64,000 nucleotides of DNA from the NCBI RefSeq assembly GCF_016862175.1, contig NZ_BOML01000072.1:16803-80802 (forward strand). Reading direction: 5' to 3'. The DNA is from Paractinoplanes durhamensis (GTDB lineage Bacteria; Actinomycetota; Actinomycetes; Mycobacteriales; Micromonosporaceae). Below the pieces are notes generated by a model. It had not been told where the DNA came from. It saw only the letters and a list, made by a program, of their open reading frames with translations, and ran no database searches. The translations under genes were made by a program, and so were the position numbers. The stretch's first letter is position 1; each line of letters opens with the position of its first letter. Below, one piece after another: positions 1 through 10,297 of the stretch.

Positions 1-759
1 GCCGGCCGAGGCGGGCCGGCCGCCGGTGGCGAACGGTTCCCCGCCGGGATGCGGGACGTCCGGGGTCTCGTCGAACTTCCGGGCCGCCACCGCCACGATC
101 TCGTCCACCGCCGCCTGGGCCCGCGGCCCGGACGCACGCACCTCGATCTCGTGGCCGCGCAGCGCGCCGAGGGTGGCCACCCGGGACAGGCTGGTGGCCG
201 GCACCCAGGCCGACCCGGTGGTGCGGTTGCGCACTTCGAGACCGGCGTCGAGCCGGCGGGCCTCGGTGACCAGCCGGGCGGCCGGCCGGGCGTGCAGGCC
301 GTGCGGGTTGGCGACGGTAACCGTGCCCATGGCGTCTTTTTCTGGGGAAACCGAAACCGAGGGCTCGAGCTGGGACAGCTTGCCCAGCAGACCGTCCGAC
401 GCCTCCCGGGCCACCTCCGCGCGATCGGCGCCGGACGCGGCGGTCACGGCCGCCGCCACCAGGCCTTCCACCAGCGGCGCCGGGCACAACACGACCCGCG
501 ACCGCAGGTCGTCGTCGATCAGCTCCAGGGCCAGCTCGGCGGAGAGCACCGCGCTGCCCAGGTCCATCAGCACCACCACGCCGTCGCCGTCGTCGGCCGC
601 CGCCAGGGCGTCCACGATGGCGGTCGCGTCGGTGCCGAGGGTCGTCTCGTCCAGCCCGGCGGCGATCTCGATGCGGGCGCCGGCGGCCATCTCGGCGGCC
701 AGCGCCACGGCCGCCCGGGCCAGCGCACGACTGTGGCTGACCAGCACGATTCCGACCAC
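1..759 (-). CDS. dhaM: DhaM, phosphoryl donor subunit of PEP-dependent dihydroxyacetone kinase (partial, 3' end off the window)
   Basis: This cytoplasmic PTS protein passes phosphate from the general PTS to the ADP bound in DhaL. The GTG start at 759 lies two bases after the dhaL stop. Residues 1-130 form an EIIA-mannose-type domain with the expected histidine in the N-terminal motif GIVLVSHS (His9). An HPr-like domain follows with the motif NPHGLHARPA around residues 155-165, whose second histidine is the usual phosphorylation site. The frame stays open to base 1 (253 codons), so any C-terminal EI-like domain lies outside the window. It follows dhaK and dhaL in the same direction, the usual order for the PTS-type kinase as opposed to the ATP-dependent one. 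The family assignment is firm; only the full length is unknown. Confidence 0.9.
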   Translation of the reverse strand, partial: MVGIVLVSHSRALARAAVALAAEMAAGARIEIAAGLDETTLGTDATAIVDALAAADDGDGVVVLMDLGSAVLSAELALELIDDDLRSRVVLCPAPLVEGLVAAAVTAASGADRAEVAREASDGLLGKLSQLEPSVSVSPEKDAMGTVTVANPHGLHARPAARLVTEARRLDAGLEVRNRTTGSAWVPATSLSRVATLGALRGHEIEVRASGPRAQAAVDEIVAVAARKFDETPDVPHPGGEPFATGGRPASAG

Positions 760-761
760 GA

Positions 762-1397
762 TCAGGCCAGCGCCGCGGCGGCCGCCACGACCAGCAGGGT
801 CACCGAGGTGGCACCCGGATCCGGGTGGCCGGCGCTGCGTTCGCCGAGGTAGCTGGCCCGGCCCTTGCGGGCGACCATCGGGATGGTCGCCTCCCGGCCC
901 TGCTCGGCGGCCCGGACCGCGATGCCGAGCGCATGGCTCAGCGGCTGGCCGTTGCCGACCGCCTCCTCCAGGCCGGCCACGGCGGGGGCGAGGGCGTCGT
1001 ACATCGTCTTGTCCCCCGCCTGGGCCTTTCCCCGCGCCACCACGCCGTCGAGGGCGGCCCGCAGGATCTTGGCGACGTCGGCGCCGTCGAGGGTCTCGGC
1101 GTCGCCGGCCGCGGCCGACATCCGCAGGAACGCCGTGCCGTAGAGCGGGCCGCTGGCGCCGCCCACGGTGGACACCAGCGTCATCCCGGTCCGTTTGAAG
1201 AGCTCGGCCGGGCGATCCGGGGTGTCCTCGGCCAGCGCCGCGACCACCGCCGACATGCCGCGATGCAGGTTGACGCCGTGGTCGGCGTCGCCGATCGCCG
1301 AATCCAGCTCGGTGAGCAGGTCGCGGTGCTCCTCGATGAGCCGGGCGAACTCGCGGACCCAGGCGAGCAGGGCGGTGGTGTCGACGGTGTCGGCCAT
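762..1397 (-). CDS. dhaL: DhaL, ADP-binding subunit of dihydroxyacetone kinase
   Basis: DhaL holds a tightly bound ADP that is rephosphorylated by DhaM and transfers phosphate to dihydroxyacetone on DhaK, making DHAP. The 211-residue product matches the family length of about 210. The motif GDADHGVNLHRGM near the N-terminus supplies the aspartates that bind the two magnesium ions. Further family blocks are GGASGPLYG and the ending DPGATS. I chose the ATG at 1397 because it lies five bases after the dhaK stop and begins with the usual DhaL N-terminus; an in-frame extension to 1448 would run into dhaK. It sits between dhaK and dhaM and is almost certainly cotranscribed with them. Confidence 0.93.
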   Translation of the reverse strand: MADTVDTTALLAWVREFARLIEEHRDLLTELDSAIGDADHGVNLHRGMSAVVAALAEDTPDRPAELFKRTGMTLVSTVGGASGPLYGTAFLRMSAAAGDAETLDGADVAKILRAALDGVVARGKAQAGDKTMYDALAPAVAGLEEAVGNGQPLSHALGIAVRAAEQGREATIPMVARKGRASYLGERSAGHPDPGATSVTLLVVAAAAALA

Positions 1398-1402
1398 GCC
1401 GG

Positions 1403-2413
1403 TCAGGCTCCCCAGCGCAGTGCGGGCGTGTTGACCGGCGCGTCCCACAGGCGCAGCAGCTCGTCGTCCAGTTTCAGCAGGGTGATCGAGCAGCCGGCCA
1501 TGTCGAGGCTCGTGATGTACGGCCCGACCAGCGACCGGGCGATCGTGACGCCGGCCTTGGCCAGCAGGGTGTTGACCTCCTGGAACACCACGTAGAGCTC
1601 GATCAGCGGGGTGGCGCCCATGCCGTTGACGAAGGCGAGCACGCCGTCGCCGCCGCTGAAGTCGAGGTCGGCGAGGATCGGCGCGACAAGCATCTCGGCC
1701 GCCTCGGCGGCGTTCGCGATCGGCACCCGGCGCCGGCCCGGTTCGCCGTGGATGCCGATGCCCAGCTCCATCTCGCCGTCCGGCAGGTCGAACGTGGGTC
1801 GGCCGGCCGCCGGGACCGTGCCCGAGGTGAGGGCCAGGCCCATGCTGCGGCCGTTGGCGTTGACCTTGCGGGCGACCGCGGCCACCTCGGCGAGCGGCTG
1901 CCCCTCCTCGGCGGCCGCCCCGGCGATCTTCTCCACCAGGACGGTGACGCCGACCCCGCGGCGGCCGGCCGTGTAGAGGCTGTCCTGCACGGCCACGTCG
2001 TCGTCGGTGACCACCGCGATCACCTCGGTGCCGGAGTCGGCGGCGACGATCTCGGCGGCCATCTCGAAATTCATCACGTCGCCGGTGTAGTTCTTCACGA
2101 TGTGCAGCACCCCGGCGCCGCCGTCGACGCCCTTGGTGGCCGCGACCATCTGATCGGGCACCGGCGAGGTGAAGATCTCGCCGGCGCAGGCCGCGTCGAG
2201 CATGCCGGAGCCGACGAAGCCGGCGTGCAGCGGTTCGTGCCCGGAACCACCGCCGGAGATCAGGCCGACCTTGCCGCGGACGGGCGCGTCACCGCGGAAG
2301 ACCACCCGCTGATCATGGTCGACGCGCAACTCGGGATGGGCCGCGGCGACGCCGCGCAGGGCGTCGGCGACAACGGTCGCGGGATCGTTGATGAGCTTCT
2401 TCATCGACGCCAT
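1403..2413 (-). CDS. dhaK: DhaK, dihydroxyacetone-binding subunit of dihydroxyacetone kinase
   Basis: DhaK binds dihydroxyacetone covalently through a histidine and presents it to DhaL-ADP-phosphate. The 336-residue product contains the substrate-site block SGGGSGHEPLHAGF (about residues 53-66) and the motif GIGIHGEPG. His222 of that motif corresponds to the hemiaminal-forming histidine (His218 in E. coli). Two ATGs are possible, at 2413 and at 2404; the second gives the commoner N-terminus MKKLINDP. The gene begins nine bases after the chemotaxis receptor stop, so the receptor may be cotranscribed with the kinase. Downstream are dhaL and dhaM, giving a complete PTS-type kinase for glycerol or dihydroxyacetone use. 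Confidence 0.94.
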   Translation of the reverse strand: MASMKKLINDPATVVADALRGVAAAHPELRVDHDQRVVFRGDAPVRGKVGLISGGGSGHEPLHAGFVGSGMLDAACAGEIFTSPVPDQMVAATKGVDGGAGVLHIVKNYTGDVMNFEMAAEIVAADSGTEVIAVVTDDDVAVQDSLYTAGRRGVGVTVLVEKIAGAAAEEGQPLAEVAAVARKVNANGRSMGLALTSGTVPAAGRPTFDLPDGEMELGIGIHGEPGRRRVPIANAAEAAEMLVAPILADLDFSGGDGVLAFVNGMGATPLIELYVVFQEVNTLLAKAGVTIARSLVGPYITSLDMAGCSITLLKLDDELLRLWDAPVNTPALRWGA

Positions 2414-2422
2414 GGACCCAAG

Positions 2423-4054
2423 CTACGCCACCCGGAACCTCCCGACGATCCGCTGCAGGTCGTTGCTCATTCGGGCGAGCTCGGCGGTGGTCTGCTGGGC
2501 CTCGGTGACCGCGGCCGCGGTGTTCTGGGTGGCGCCGGAGACGTCGCTGACCGCCTCGGAGATCTCGGCCGCTCCCCCGGCCGCCGCGCCGACGCTGCGG
2601 ACCATCTCGTTGGTGGTGGCGGTCTGCTGCTCCACCGCCGACGCGATGGTCATCTGGAACTCGTTGATCTGCCCGATCACCGACTGGATCTCGGCGATCG
2701 CGGTGACCGCGCCGGCCGTGTCGGACTGGATGGCCGCCACCCGGCTGCCGATGTCCTCGGTGGCCTTCGCGGTCTCCTGGGCCAGGTCCTTGACCTCGCT
2801 GGCGACCACCGCGAAGCCCTTGCCGGACTCGCCGGCCCGGGCCGCCTCGATGGTGGCGTTCAGCGCGAGCAGGTTGGTCTGCTCGGCGATCGAGGTGATC
2901 ACCTTGATCACGTTGCCGATCTCGGCCGACGACGCACCCAGCTTGCTGACCGTCTGGTTGGTCGACTCGGCGAGCACCACCGCGTCGGCGGCGACCCGGG
3001 CGGCCTCACCGGCACTGGCCGCGATCTCGTTGATCGCCGCGCCCATCTCCTCGGCACTGGCGGCCACCGTGGCGATGTTCGAACCGACCTCCCCGGCGCT
3101 GGCCGAGACCGCGTTGACCTGCGCGTTGGTGCGCTCGGCGGCCTCCGCGATCTGGCTGGAGGTGGCGGCCAGCTCCTCGCTGGAGCCGGCCAGGGTGACC
3201 GCGTTCTGCTCCAGCTCCTCGACCGTGTCCCGCAGCGAGCCCATCGCCGAGTCGAGGTCGCGGGCCATCAGGCCGAGCTCGTCGCCGGAGTGCACGCCGG
3301 ACCGGACCGTCAGGTCACCGTCGGCGAGGGCCTTCGCGACCCGGGACACCGACCGCACCGAACCGACGATCGCCCGCGCCACGAACACCGACATGGCCAG
3401 CGCCAGCAGCCCGCCGATCACCAGCATCATGATGATCATCAGCCGGGCGCCGGCGTAGTCGCTCTGCGCGGCCGAGGCCCGGGCCGAGGCCTGGGCGGAC
3501 TCGGCCGCGTAAGCGTCATCGAGGTCGCCGGCCGCCTTGTCGACGGCGGTCTGGTAGTCGCCGGTGCGCAACGCCTCGAACTCGGCCGACTTCCCGGCCC
3601 GGGAAAGCACCAGCAGGCGCTCCCGGACCGTTTTCGCCGCCGACCAGTCGGTCTCGAACGCGACCACCAGCGCCGGGTCGGCGGCACTGACCTGGTACGC
3701 GTCGATCATGGCGTTGAGCTCGGTCTCGTGCTCGTCGATCAGCGCTTCGGCCTTCGCCTTGCCGGCCGCCGTGCGACTGATCCCGTGCCGCAGCAGATCC
3801 ACCCGCAACTGCATCATCATCCGGTCCGCCCGCCCCAGCACGATCAGCGGCTTGACCTGTTTCTCGTACATCGCCTGCACCTGTTTGGCGGTGGCGTCCA
3901 GCTTCATCAGCGCCACCACGCCCACGATGACCGCGACGATGAGCGTGACCGCCGCTCCCGCAATGATCTTCGGAAGGACCGGCAGATCCTTCAGCGTGCG
4001 CCGTCCGCGCGTCATCGTTTCCGCAGTCACGACCTGGCCCCCGCCGTCAGTCAT
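2423..4054 (-). CDS. Methyl-accepting chemotaxis protein
   Basis: This is a membrane chemoreceptor of 543 residues. A first transmembrane helix spans about residues 30-50. It is followed by an extracytoplasmic four-helix-bundle sensor of about 150 residues, a second membrane helix at about 202-223, a HAMP linker and a long cytoplasmic signalling coiled coil. The hairpin tip reads EQTNLLALNATIEAARAGE, the conserved contact with CheW and CheA. The ATG at 4054 is chosen because it overlaps the stop of the upstream membrane-protein gene in ATGACTGA, suggesting translational coupling. The dhaKLM genes follow nine bases downstream. The ligand cannot be read from the sequence. The family is certain, and a link to dihydroxyacetone or glycerol sensing is only suggested by position. 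Confidence 0.93.
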   Translation of the reverse strand: MTDGGGQVVTAETMTRGRRTLKDLPVLPKIIAGAAVTLIVAVIVGVVALMKLDATAKQVQAMYEKQVKPLIVLGRADRMMMQLRVDLLRHGISRTAAGKAKAEALIDEHETELNAMIDAYQVSAADPALVVAFETDWSAAKTVRERLLVLSRAGKSAEFEALRTGDYQTAVDKAAGDLDDAYAAESAQASARASAAQSDYAGARLMIIMMLVIGGLLALAMSVFVARAIVGSVRSVSRVAKALADGDLTVRSGVHSGDELGLMARDLDSAMGSLRDTVEELEQNAVTLAGSSEELAATSSQIAEAAERTNAQVNAVSASAGEVGSNIATVAASAEEMGAAINEIAASAGEAARVAADAVVLAESTNQTVSKLGASSAEIGNVIKVITSIAEQTNLLALNATIEAARAGESGKGFAVVASEVKDLAQETAKATEDIGSRVAAIQSDTAGAVTAIAEIQSVIGQINEFQMTIASAVEQQTATTNEMVRSVGAAAGGAAEISEAVSDVSGATQNTAAAVTEAQQTTAELARMSNDLQRIVGRFRVA

Positions 4055-4769
4055 TGCCCGTGGACAAGCTTCCATGCAACTGATCGGCAACTGAAAGGGA
4101 TCGCTGAGCCGTCCGCGCGATCGCCACCGAGATGAGCGCGCCGAGGGTGGCGATGGCCATGTCCTTGTGCGCGTCCCACATGTCGCCCTGCTGGCCGTTG
4201 TAGGCCTCGGCCGCGCCCGGCGCGAGCGTCATCGCGATCGCCCATTCGAACAGTTCGTAGAGCGCGCTGGTGGACAACACGATGTCGACCGCCGCGAACG
4301 CCGCCCATTTCCCCAGCCGGCCCTGCAACGCGCGAAAGAGCACCGCGCCGAAGCAGAGCCCGTAGGTGAGGTGCACGAGCCGGTCGAAGTGGTTGCGGTG
4401 CCACCCGAAGACCTCGTTGATCCGGAACCCGAACAGCACGTCGGTCCAGTCGTCATACGGCACGAACGAGTAGATCCACCGCGCCGCCACCGAATGAAGA
4501 GCAAGAAAAATCAGAATCAGCAGAAACGAGGAGTACGGAATTGGCCGCGACCGATTCACCAGAAGCAGGGCGACCAGACCCACAACCGTGAGCGAGTGGT
4601 GCAGGGCCTGCTCGGCCGGGTAGATCGGCCGCCACCAGGTGATGGCCACCAGAAGGACGAACGCTGCCAGCGTCCAGAGCTTCGCCCGTCCCGTTGTCAC
4701 GTCGTCGATGTCGATATCGCGTACTGCGGTTCCCCCGGTCATGGCGGTCAGCCAACCAGCGGCGATCAC
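4047..4769 (-). CDS. DUF2238 / YjdF-like inner membrane protein
   Basis: This polytopic membrane protein has at most 240 residues and about six hydrophobic segments. Family signatures visible are NHFDRLVHLTYG, ALYELFEWAIAM and GDMWDAHKDM. These acidic and histidine residues within the membrane are typical of DUF2238, whose function is unknown. The GTG at 4769 gives the longest product; an ATG at 4742 (MTGGTAVRD) is an equally reasonable start, and neither has a strong ribosome binding site. It lies 45 bases after hsdS and overlaps the chemoreceptor start by eight bases, so it may belong to the same transcript as the downstream genes. Confidence 0.8.
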   Translation of the reverse strand: MIAAGWLTAMTGGTAVRDIDIDDVTTGRAKLWTLAAFVLLVAITWWRPIYPAEQALHHSLTVVGLVALLLVNRSRPIPYSSFLLILIFLALHSVAARWIYSFVPYDDWTDVLFGFRINEVFGWHRNHFDRLVHLTYGLCFGAVLFRALQGRLGKWAAFAAVDIVLSTSALYELFEWAIAMTLAPGAAEAYNGQQGDMWDAHKDMAIATLGALISVAIARTAQRSLSVADQLHGSLSTGND

Positions 4770-4814
4770 CGGCCCGATCTCGGCCGCACCACGAGTTGAT
4801 ATCGACGCGGGTCG

Positions 4815-5925
4815 TCACCCCCGCAGGCGAAGATCGCCGGCCAGCAGCCGGGGCAGCAGGTCGTCGCGCAGGGCCCGCAGGGCGTCGTTCTCCCGGCCGG
4901 TGCGCTCACGCAGGGCGAACAGCGGCCGGACCCGCTCGGCGAAGCCGGCCACTGCTCGCGGGTCCGGCCGGCGCACTTCGACGGCCAGGGCCCGGGTGCG
5001 GTTGAGGCCCGGCACGGCCGAGTCGGAGTTCATCCCGGCCAGGTCGAGGCCGCGCAGCAGGAAGTAGGCGTATTCCAGCGGCACCGTCACCGGGCGTACG
5101 TAGAAGGTGGTGTCGATCGGGAAGAAGTCGCCGCTCGACCAGTGCACCGAGCCGACCGTGCCCTTACGGCCGACGACGATGCCCGGCCCGCGGACCAGCG
5201 GCGTGTCGTGCCGGCCGGACGGTCCGCCGCTGCCGTAGACGGTGACCGCGCCGGCCCGGCGCCGAGCGGCCGGCAGGGCCTTGCCGTAGACCAGATCGAC
5301 CAGGTCACTCAAGGGACAGGCGGGCCCGGCCGGCCCGATCGCCGCGTACTCCGCCGCGGCCAGCCGCATCGCCGCCGCGGCCAGGCGTTCGTTGCCGGCG
5401 ATCTTCCGGTCCAGGGCGGTCAGCAGGTCGGCGATCGCGCCCTGCTCCCCCAGCGGCGGAAGCACGATCGGCAGGCCGCCGAGGATGCCGAGGTTGATGT
5501 GCGGGACGCCGGTGGTGATCGCGCTGCTGTGGATCGCGGCCTGCATCGCCGCCGACCGGAACTGGTAGTAGATGAAGCGCGGATCGGCCTTGGCCGGGTC
5601 GACCCGCAGGCGCATCTGCGACTGGGAGATGACGTAGGTGTCGTGCGGCCCGGCCGGCACCAGGCCGACCTGGCCGAGGGTGCCGCGCTGGGTGAAGACG
5701 ACGTCGCCCGGCCGGGCCAGGTTGCGGGCGAGCTCGCCACCTGCTTTCGCGGCGGTCACGTAGACGAACTCGGACTCGTCGAAGAAGCCGGCACTCGCCA
5801 GGTTGACGCCGCGGATCACCGGCACGCCGTCCGGCACGTAGTCCTTGCCGCCGAGCAGCGACCCGAACGGCCCGCCGACCAGGCCTTTCGGGACGGCGAT
5901 GGCGCGGACCGTGCCGACCGCCCAG

Positions 5926-5933
<8 letters not shown>
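4815..5933 (-). CDS. hsdS: HsdS, specificity subunit of a type I restriction-modification system
   Basis: HsdS recognises the bipartite DNA target of a type I methyltransferase. The 372-residue product shows two target-recognition domains separated by a helical spacer. The first runs about residues 1-165 (motifs GGPFGSLLGGKDY, VIRGVNL, RPGDVVFTQRGTLGQ). The second starts near residue 205 (DLVYGKALPA, GIVVGRKGTVGS, DTTFYVRP) and ends with a second conserved helix. The ATG at 5933 overlaps the hsdM stop in ATGGCTGA. The frame is open further upstream, but that part only mirrors hsdM in another frame. The target site cannot be predicted from the sequence. Confidence 0.9.
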
Positions 5934-7401
<1,468 letters not shown>

Positions 7402-8235
7402 CGACGATCCGTTCTCTAGACACAGGGTCCCGGCCCTGAAGTAAACGCCCCCGCCCGCCCCAGCGAAACATCACCACACGGCCCACCGCTCAGCGCCGCC
7501 GATCAGGCATTCACCGCCATGATCAACCCGAACGCCACGACCGCAACCCAGACGGCAGCGCCCGCGCCCTGTCCCGCCCTGTCTTTGAGTGCAGGTCGAG
7601 CAGCCGCACCTCGGCGCGGCCGGTCCGGGTGTCCCGGGGGCGTTTGTGCGCTTCGAGGCACCAGCGCCGGCCGCCCTGCTTCACCGAGATCTTGGAAACT
7701 TCCTGCGCCGCGCTAGCAGCAACTCGACAAGATCGAATCGAGCCGCCGTGCCCACAGAGGATACATACGACATTCCCCCTATACCTGTTCACTCGGCTCC
7801 GTCCGAACATCCCACAAATCAGGCGATCACTCACTGATCGGCCGACGCCCAGGGCCACCGACTTCACGGAAGTCGGGGCCTCGCCCTCGCAGCCAGAGGC
7901 CGAAATCCAGGAAAACGGGGTCTCGTCGCACACCCGAGGCCCCGACATCAAGGATTTGAAGTCCTGGCCCGCGCCCGCGCAGACCCCGCTATCAAGGAAA
8001 TCGGGCCGAACGGCCCGCCTCGCACCGACACACGACCACGCCCTGCCACGTGAATCATCACGAGTACGGCTTTCCGAGAGCCGCTCGGCGACCCTCAGCG
8101 GTATGCCGGCGCGGTGAACGCGCAGATCCGGCTCTCGGTCGACCGGCGCGCCGACCACGGAATGGCCGCTGCGGGCGAACAAAGCGCCGGCAGGCCGGGC
8201 TGGGCCGCCACCGCCGATCTGAGGGGTGAGGCGGG
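7402..8235. other. Gene-poor interval between hsdM and the ROK regulator
   Basis: I find no convincing gene in these 834 bases. The right half carries a cluster of palindromic repeats (entered separately). The stretch at about 7641-7735 resembles 23206-23366 and may be a decayed copy of the same sequence. The region also contains the promoter of the minus-strand hsdM gene, which I could not place. Open frames here lack ribosome binding sites and recognisable domains. Confidence 0.5.
7853..8010. repeat. Cluster of degenerate palindromic repeats, same family as 63851-64000
   Basis: The block opens with a perfect 19-bp palindrome, CCGACTTCACGGAAGTCGG, at 7858-7876. A 24-base segment at 7875-7898, containing TCGCCCTCGCAGCCAGAG, is identical to 63873-63896. 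Degenerate copies follow near 7900, 7942 and 7987. The core AGGCCCCGACATC at 7937-7949 also occurs in the snapback at 56982-57056. This looks like a dispersed intergenic repeat rather than coding DNA. Confidence 0.75.
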
Positions 8236-9435
8236 TCAGGCTCGGGCCAGCCAGGAATTTGGGTCCTGGCGTACCTGGTCTATTGCGCTCAAGGCTGCGC
8301 CCATCACCGCGGCGTCCGGGCCCAAGGGGGCCGGTCGCACCGACACCGGGGCCCAGCCTGAGGTCAGGACCCGGCGGCTCAGCTCTCGCTCCACCGACTC
8401 GATCAGCCAAGATGCCAGCAGGGAGTAGCTGCCGCCCAGCAGGACCGTGTCCACGTCGATGATGTTGATCAAGGCGGAGAGGGCCACGCCCAAGGCGGAG
8501 CCGGCTCGGTCCAGGGCGGCCAGCACCTCGGGGTTGCCGGCCGAGGCCAGGTCGTCGATGGCCACCGCCGGGGAGTACGGCATCGGGGCCGCGCCCGGGA
8601 GGATCTGCTGCAAGCCCGCGTAGTGCTGCAGGCAACCGGTGGCGCCGCAGGCGCATGGTGGGCCGTCGCTGTCCACCGCCACGTGGCCCAGGGAGCCGCC
8701 CCAACCCCGGGCGCCGCGCAGCAGGGCGCCGCCCAGGACCAGGCCGGCGCCGATGTCGAACTCGCCGCTCACGCAGACGAAGTCGCGCAGGGCGGGGGCG
8801 CTCGCGTACAGCTCGCCCAGCGCGGCCAGGCTGGCGTCGTTGTCGACGGTGACCGGGCCCAGGGCGGGGCGCAGGGCGGCGCCGGCGTCCACGTCGCGCC
8901 AGCCCAGCACCGGCGCGAACCGCACGATGCTGCCGTCCTCGACCGGGCCGGGGACGGCCAGCGTGGTGCCGACCACGGTGAGGTGCTCCGCGGCCGCGGC
9001 GGCCATCGCCGCGCGGCCCATCTCGGCCAGGCTGGCCAGGGCCTCCGCGGCCGTTTTGGGGCGAGGGGCGAACGCCAGGTGCCGGACCGCGCCGGTCAGG
9101 TCGACCACGCACGCCGACAGCGTGTCCACCCGGATGTCCAGGCCCAGGCCGGCCGGGCCGGTCGCCGCCAGGGTCAGGCCGACCCGCGGGCGGCCGCTGT
9201 TGCCCGAGCGCGCCGGGCCGGCCTCGATGATCAGGCCGCCGGCCAGCAGGTCGTCGACGATGCGGGAGATGGTCGGTCTGGTCAGGCCGGTCGCCACCGC
9301 GAGCTCGATCCGGGAGATCGGCGCCGCGGCGCCGACGATCTGCCGGAACGTCAAGGAGAGGTTGTGGGCCCGCAGGCTTTCCTGGCGTACGGGAGTGTCC
9401 GTGGCCGGCGCCACGCGATGCACCGGCCGGGTCAT
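8236..9435 (-). CDS. ROK family transcriptional regulator (NagC/XylR type)
   Basis: The 399-residue protein has an N-terminal winged helix-turn-helix (about residues 25-80, with ISRIELAVATGLTRPTISRI) joined to a ROK sugar-kinase-like domain. The ROK zinc-binding block reads CACGATGCLQHY. Such regulators usually repress sugar-utilisation operons and release DNA on binding the sugar. The ATG at 9435 overlaps the stop of the preceding DUF6807 gene in ATGA, so it is translated as the last gene of the GH43 operon. It is therefore the natural candidate regulator of both divergent operons here, acting at the CTGWAACAAATT sites near 12809 and 12886. The effector is unknown; xylose, arabinose or an oligogalacturonide would suit the neighbours. 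Confidence 0.88.
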   Translation of the reverse strand: MTRPVHRVAPATDTPVRQESLRAHNLSLTFRQIVGAAAPISRIELAVATGLTRPTISRIVDDLLAGGLIIEAGPARSGNSGRPRVGLTLAATGPAGLGLDIRVDTLSACVVDLTGAVRHLAFAPRPKTAAEALASLAEMGRAAMAAAAAEHLTVVGTTLAVPGPVEDGSIVRFAPVLGWRDVDAGAALRPALGPVTVDNDASLAALGELYASAPALRDFVCVSGEFDIGAGLVLGGALLRGARGWGGSLGHVAVDSDGPPCACGATGCLQHYAGLQQILPGAAPMPYSPAVAIDDLASAGNPEVLAALDRAGSALGVALSALINIIDVDTVLLGGSYSLLASWLIESVERELSRRVLTSGWAPVSVRPAPLGPDAAVMGAALSAIDQVRQDPNSWLARA

Positions 9436-10253
9436 GACACCAGCTGCGACGCGTACGCGGCGGCCCGCTCGTCGGGCAGTTCGCCGTCCGCGACCACGGT
9501 GACCACCCGCCGGGTCACCGACTCGCCGGCCGCCAGCACGAGCGGCGCATCCCAGGCCAGGGCCGACCCGACGCCGAGGTAGTCGCGGGTGCGCACGAAC
9601 CAGCGGTCGGCCCTGGTGGCCGGGTCCCCGCCGGCGAACACCAGCGTCCAAGCCGGGCCGCCGACCGACACCCAGGGCGCACGGTGCCCGTGCACGTCGG
9701 CCGACACCCGGCAGGCGCCGGGTGAGGGTGCGCGCCAGAAGAACCCGCCGTAGCCGGCGCCGGAGCGGCCGTGCGCGGCGGGGCTGCGGATCGGCAGGTC
9801 GCGTTCGGCCACGTTGGCCAGGGTGAAGGTGAAGTCCAGGGCCCACGCGTCGTCGTCGAGCGGCCGGGCCTCGATGATCCGCCGCTCGGCCAGCAGCGAC
9901 GCGCCGTCGATGGTGTCCCAGCGCAGCGCCTGGCTGAGCTCGGTGTCGGTGCGCCGCAGCCAGCGCACGTGCCGCTGGCTGCCCTGGTTGTCGAGCCAGG
10001 CCGGCCCGTGCCCGGCGATGAACGTGCGGCCGCCCCAGAAGTTCCCGCCGTCCACCTCGGCCACCGCGACGCTGACGCCCAGGTGGTGCCGGTGCGACGG
10101 CGGGGTCAGCTCGGTGACGACCGTGCCGCCGAGGGTGCGGACCGGATGAAGGTACGGCCGGGGGGCGAGCCCGACCGGCAGGTCGGGCGCCCAGGTGTAC
10201 TCGGCGACGGGGCGGCCGGCGAGGCGGAAGACTGCTGGGGCGTCACCGGTCAC
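9432..10253 (-). CDS. DUF6807 (PmoA-like) family protein
   Basis: This 273-residue protein belongs to the family once annotated as methane oxygenase PmoA and now called DUF6807, of unknown biochemical function but common beside glycoside hydrolases. Signatures are RPYLHPVRTLGGTVVTE, HRHHLGVSVAV, NFWGGRTFI and GYGGFFWRAP. The fold is probably a beta-sandwich resembling aldose 1-epimerases; this is inference. The GTG at 10253 is preceded by GGAGG eight bases upstream. It is a paralogue of the gene at 11949-12767, placed on the other side of the GH43 gene. It ends in a four-base overlap with the ROK regulator. No signal peptide is apparent, so it is probably cytoplasmic. Confidence 0.8.
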   Translation of the reverse strand: MTGDAPAVFRLAGRPVAEYTWAPDLPVGLAPRPYLHPVRTLGGTVVTELTPPSHRHHLGVSVAVAEVDGGNFWGGRTFIAGHGPAWLDNQGSQRHVRWLRRTDTELSQALRWDTIDGASLLAERRIIEARPLDDDAWALDFTFTLANVAERDLPIRSPAAHGRSGAGYGGFFWRAPSPGACRVSADVHGHRAPWVSVGGPAWTLVFAGGDPATRADRWFVRTRDYLGVGSALAWDAPLVLAAGESVTRRVVTVVADGELPDERAAAYASQLVS

Positions 10254-10297
10254 GCTTGCCTCCGGGCGAGTGGATCCGTACGCCAGCAGAATAACCA

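Noticed and set aside
7523..9112. A 529-codon minus-strand frame spanning the gap and part of the ROK gene
   Set aside because: Its first half is an out-of-frame reading of the ROK gene and the remainder crosses the repeat block; there is no ribosome binding site at the start.
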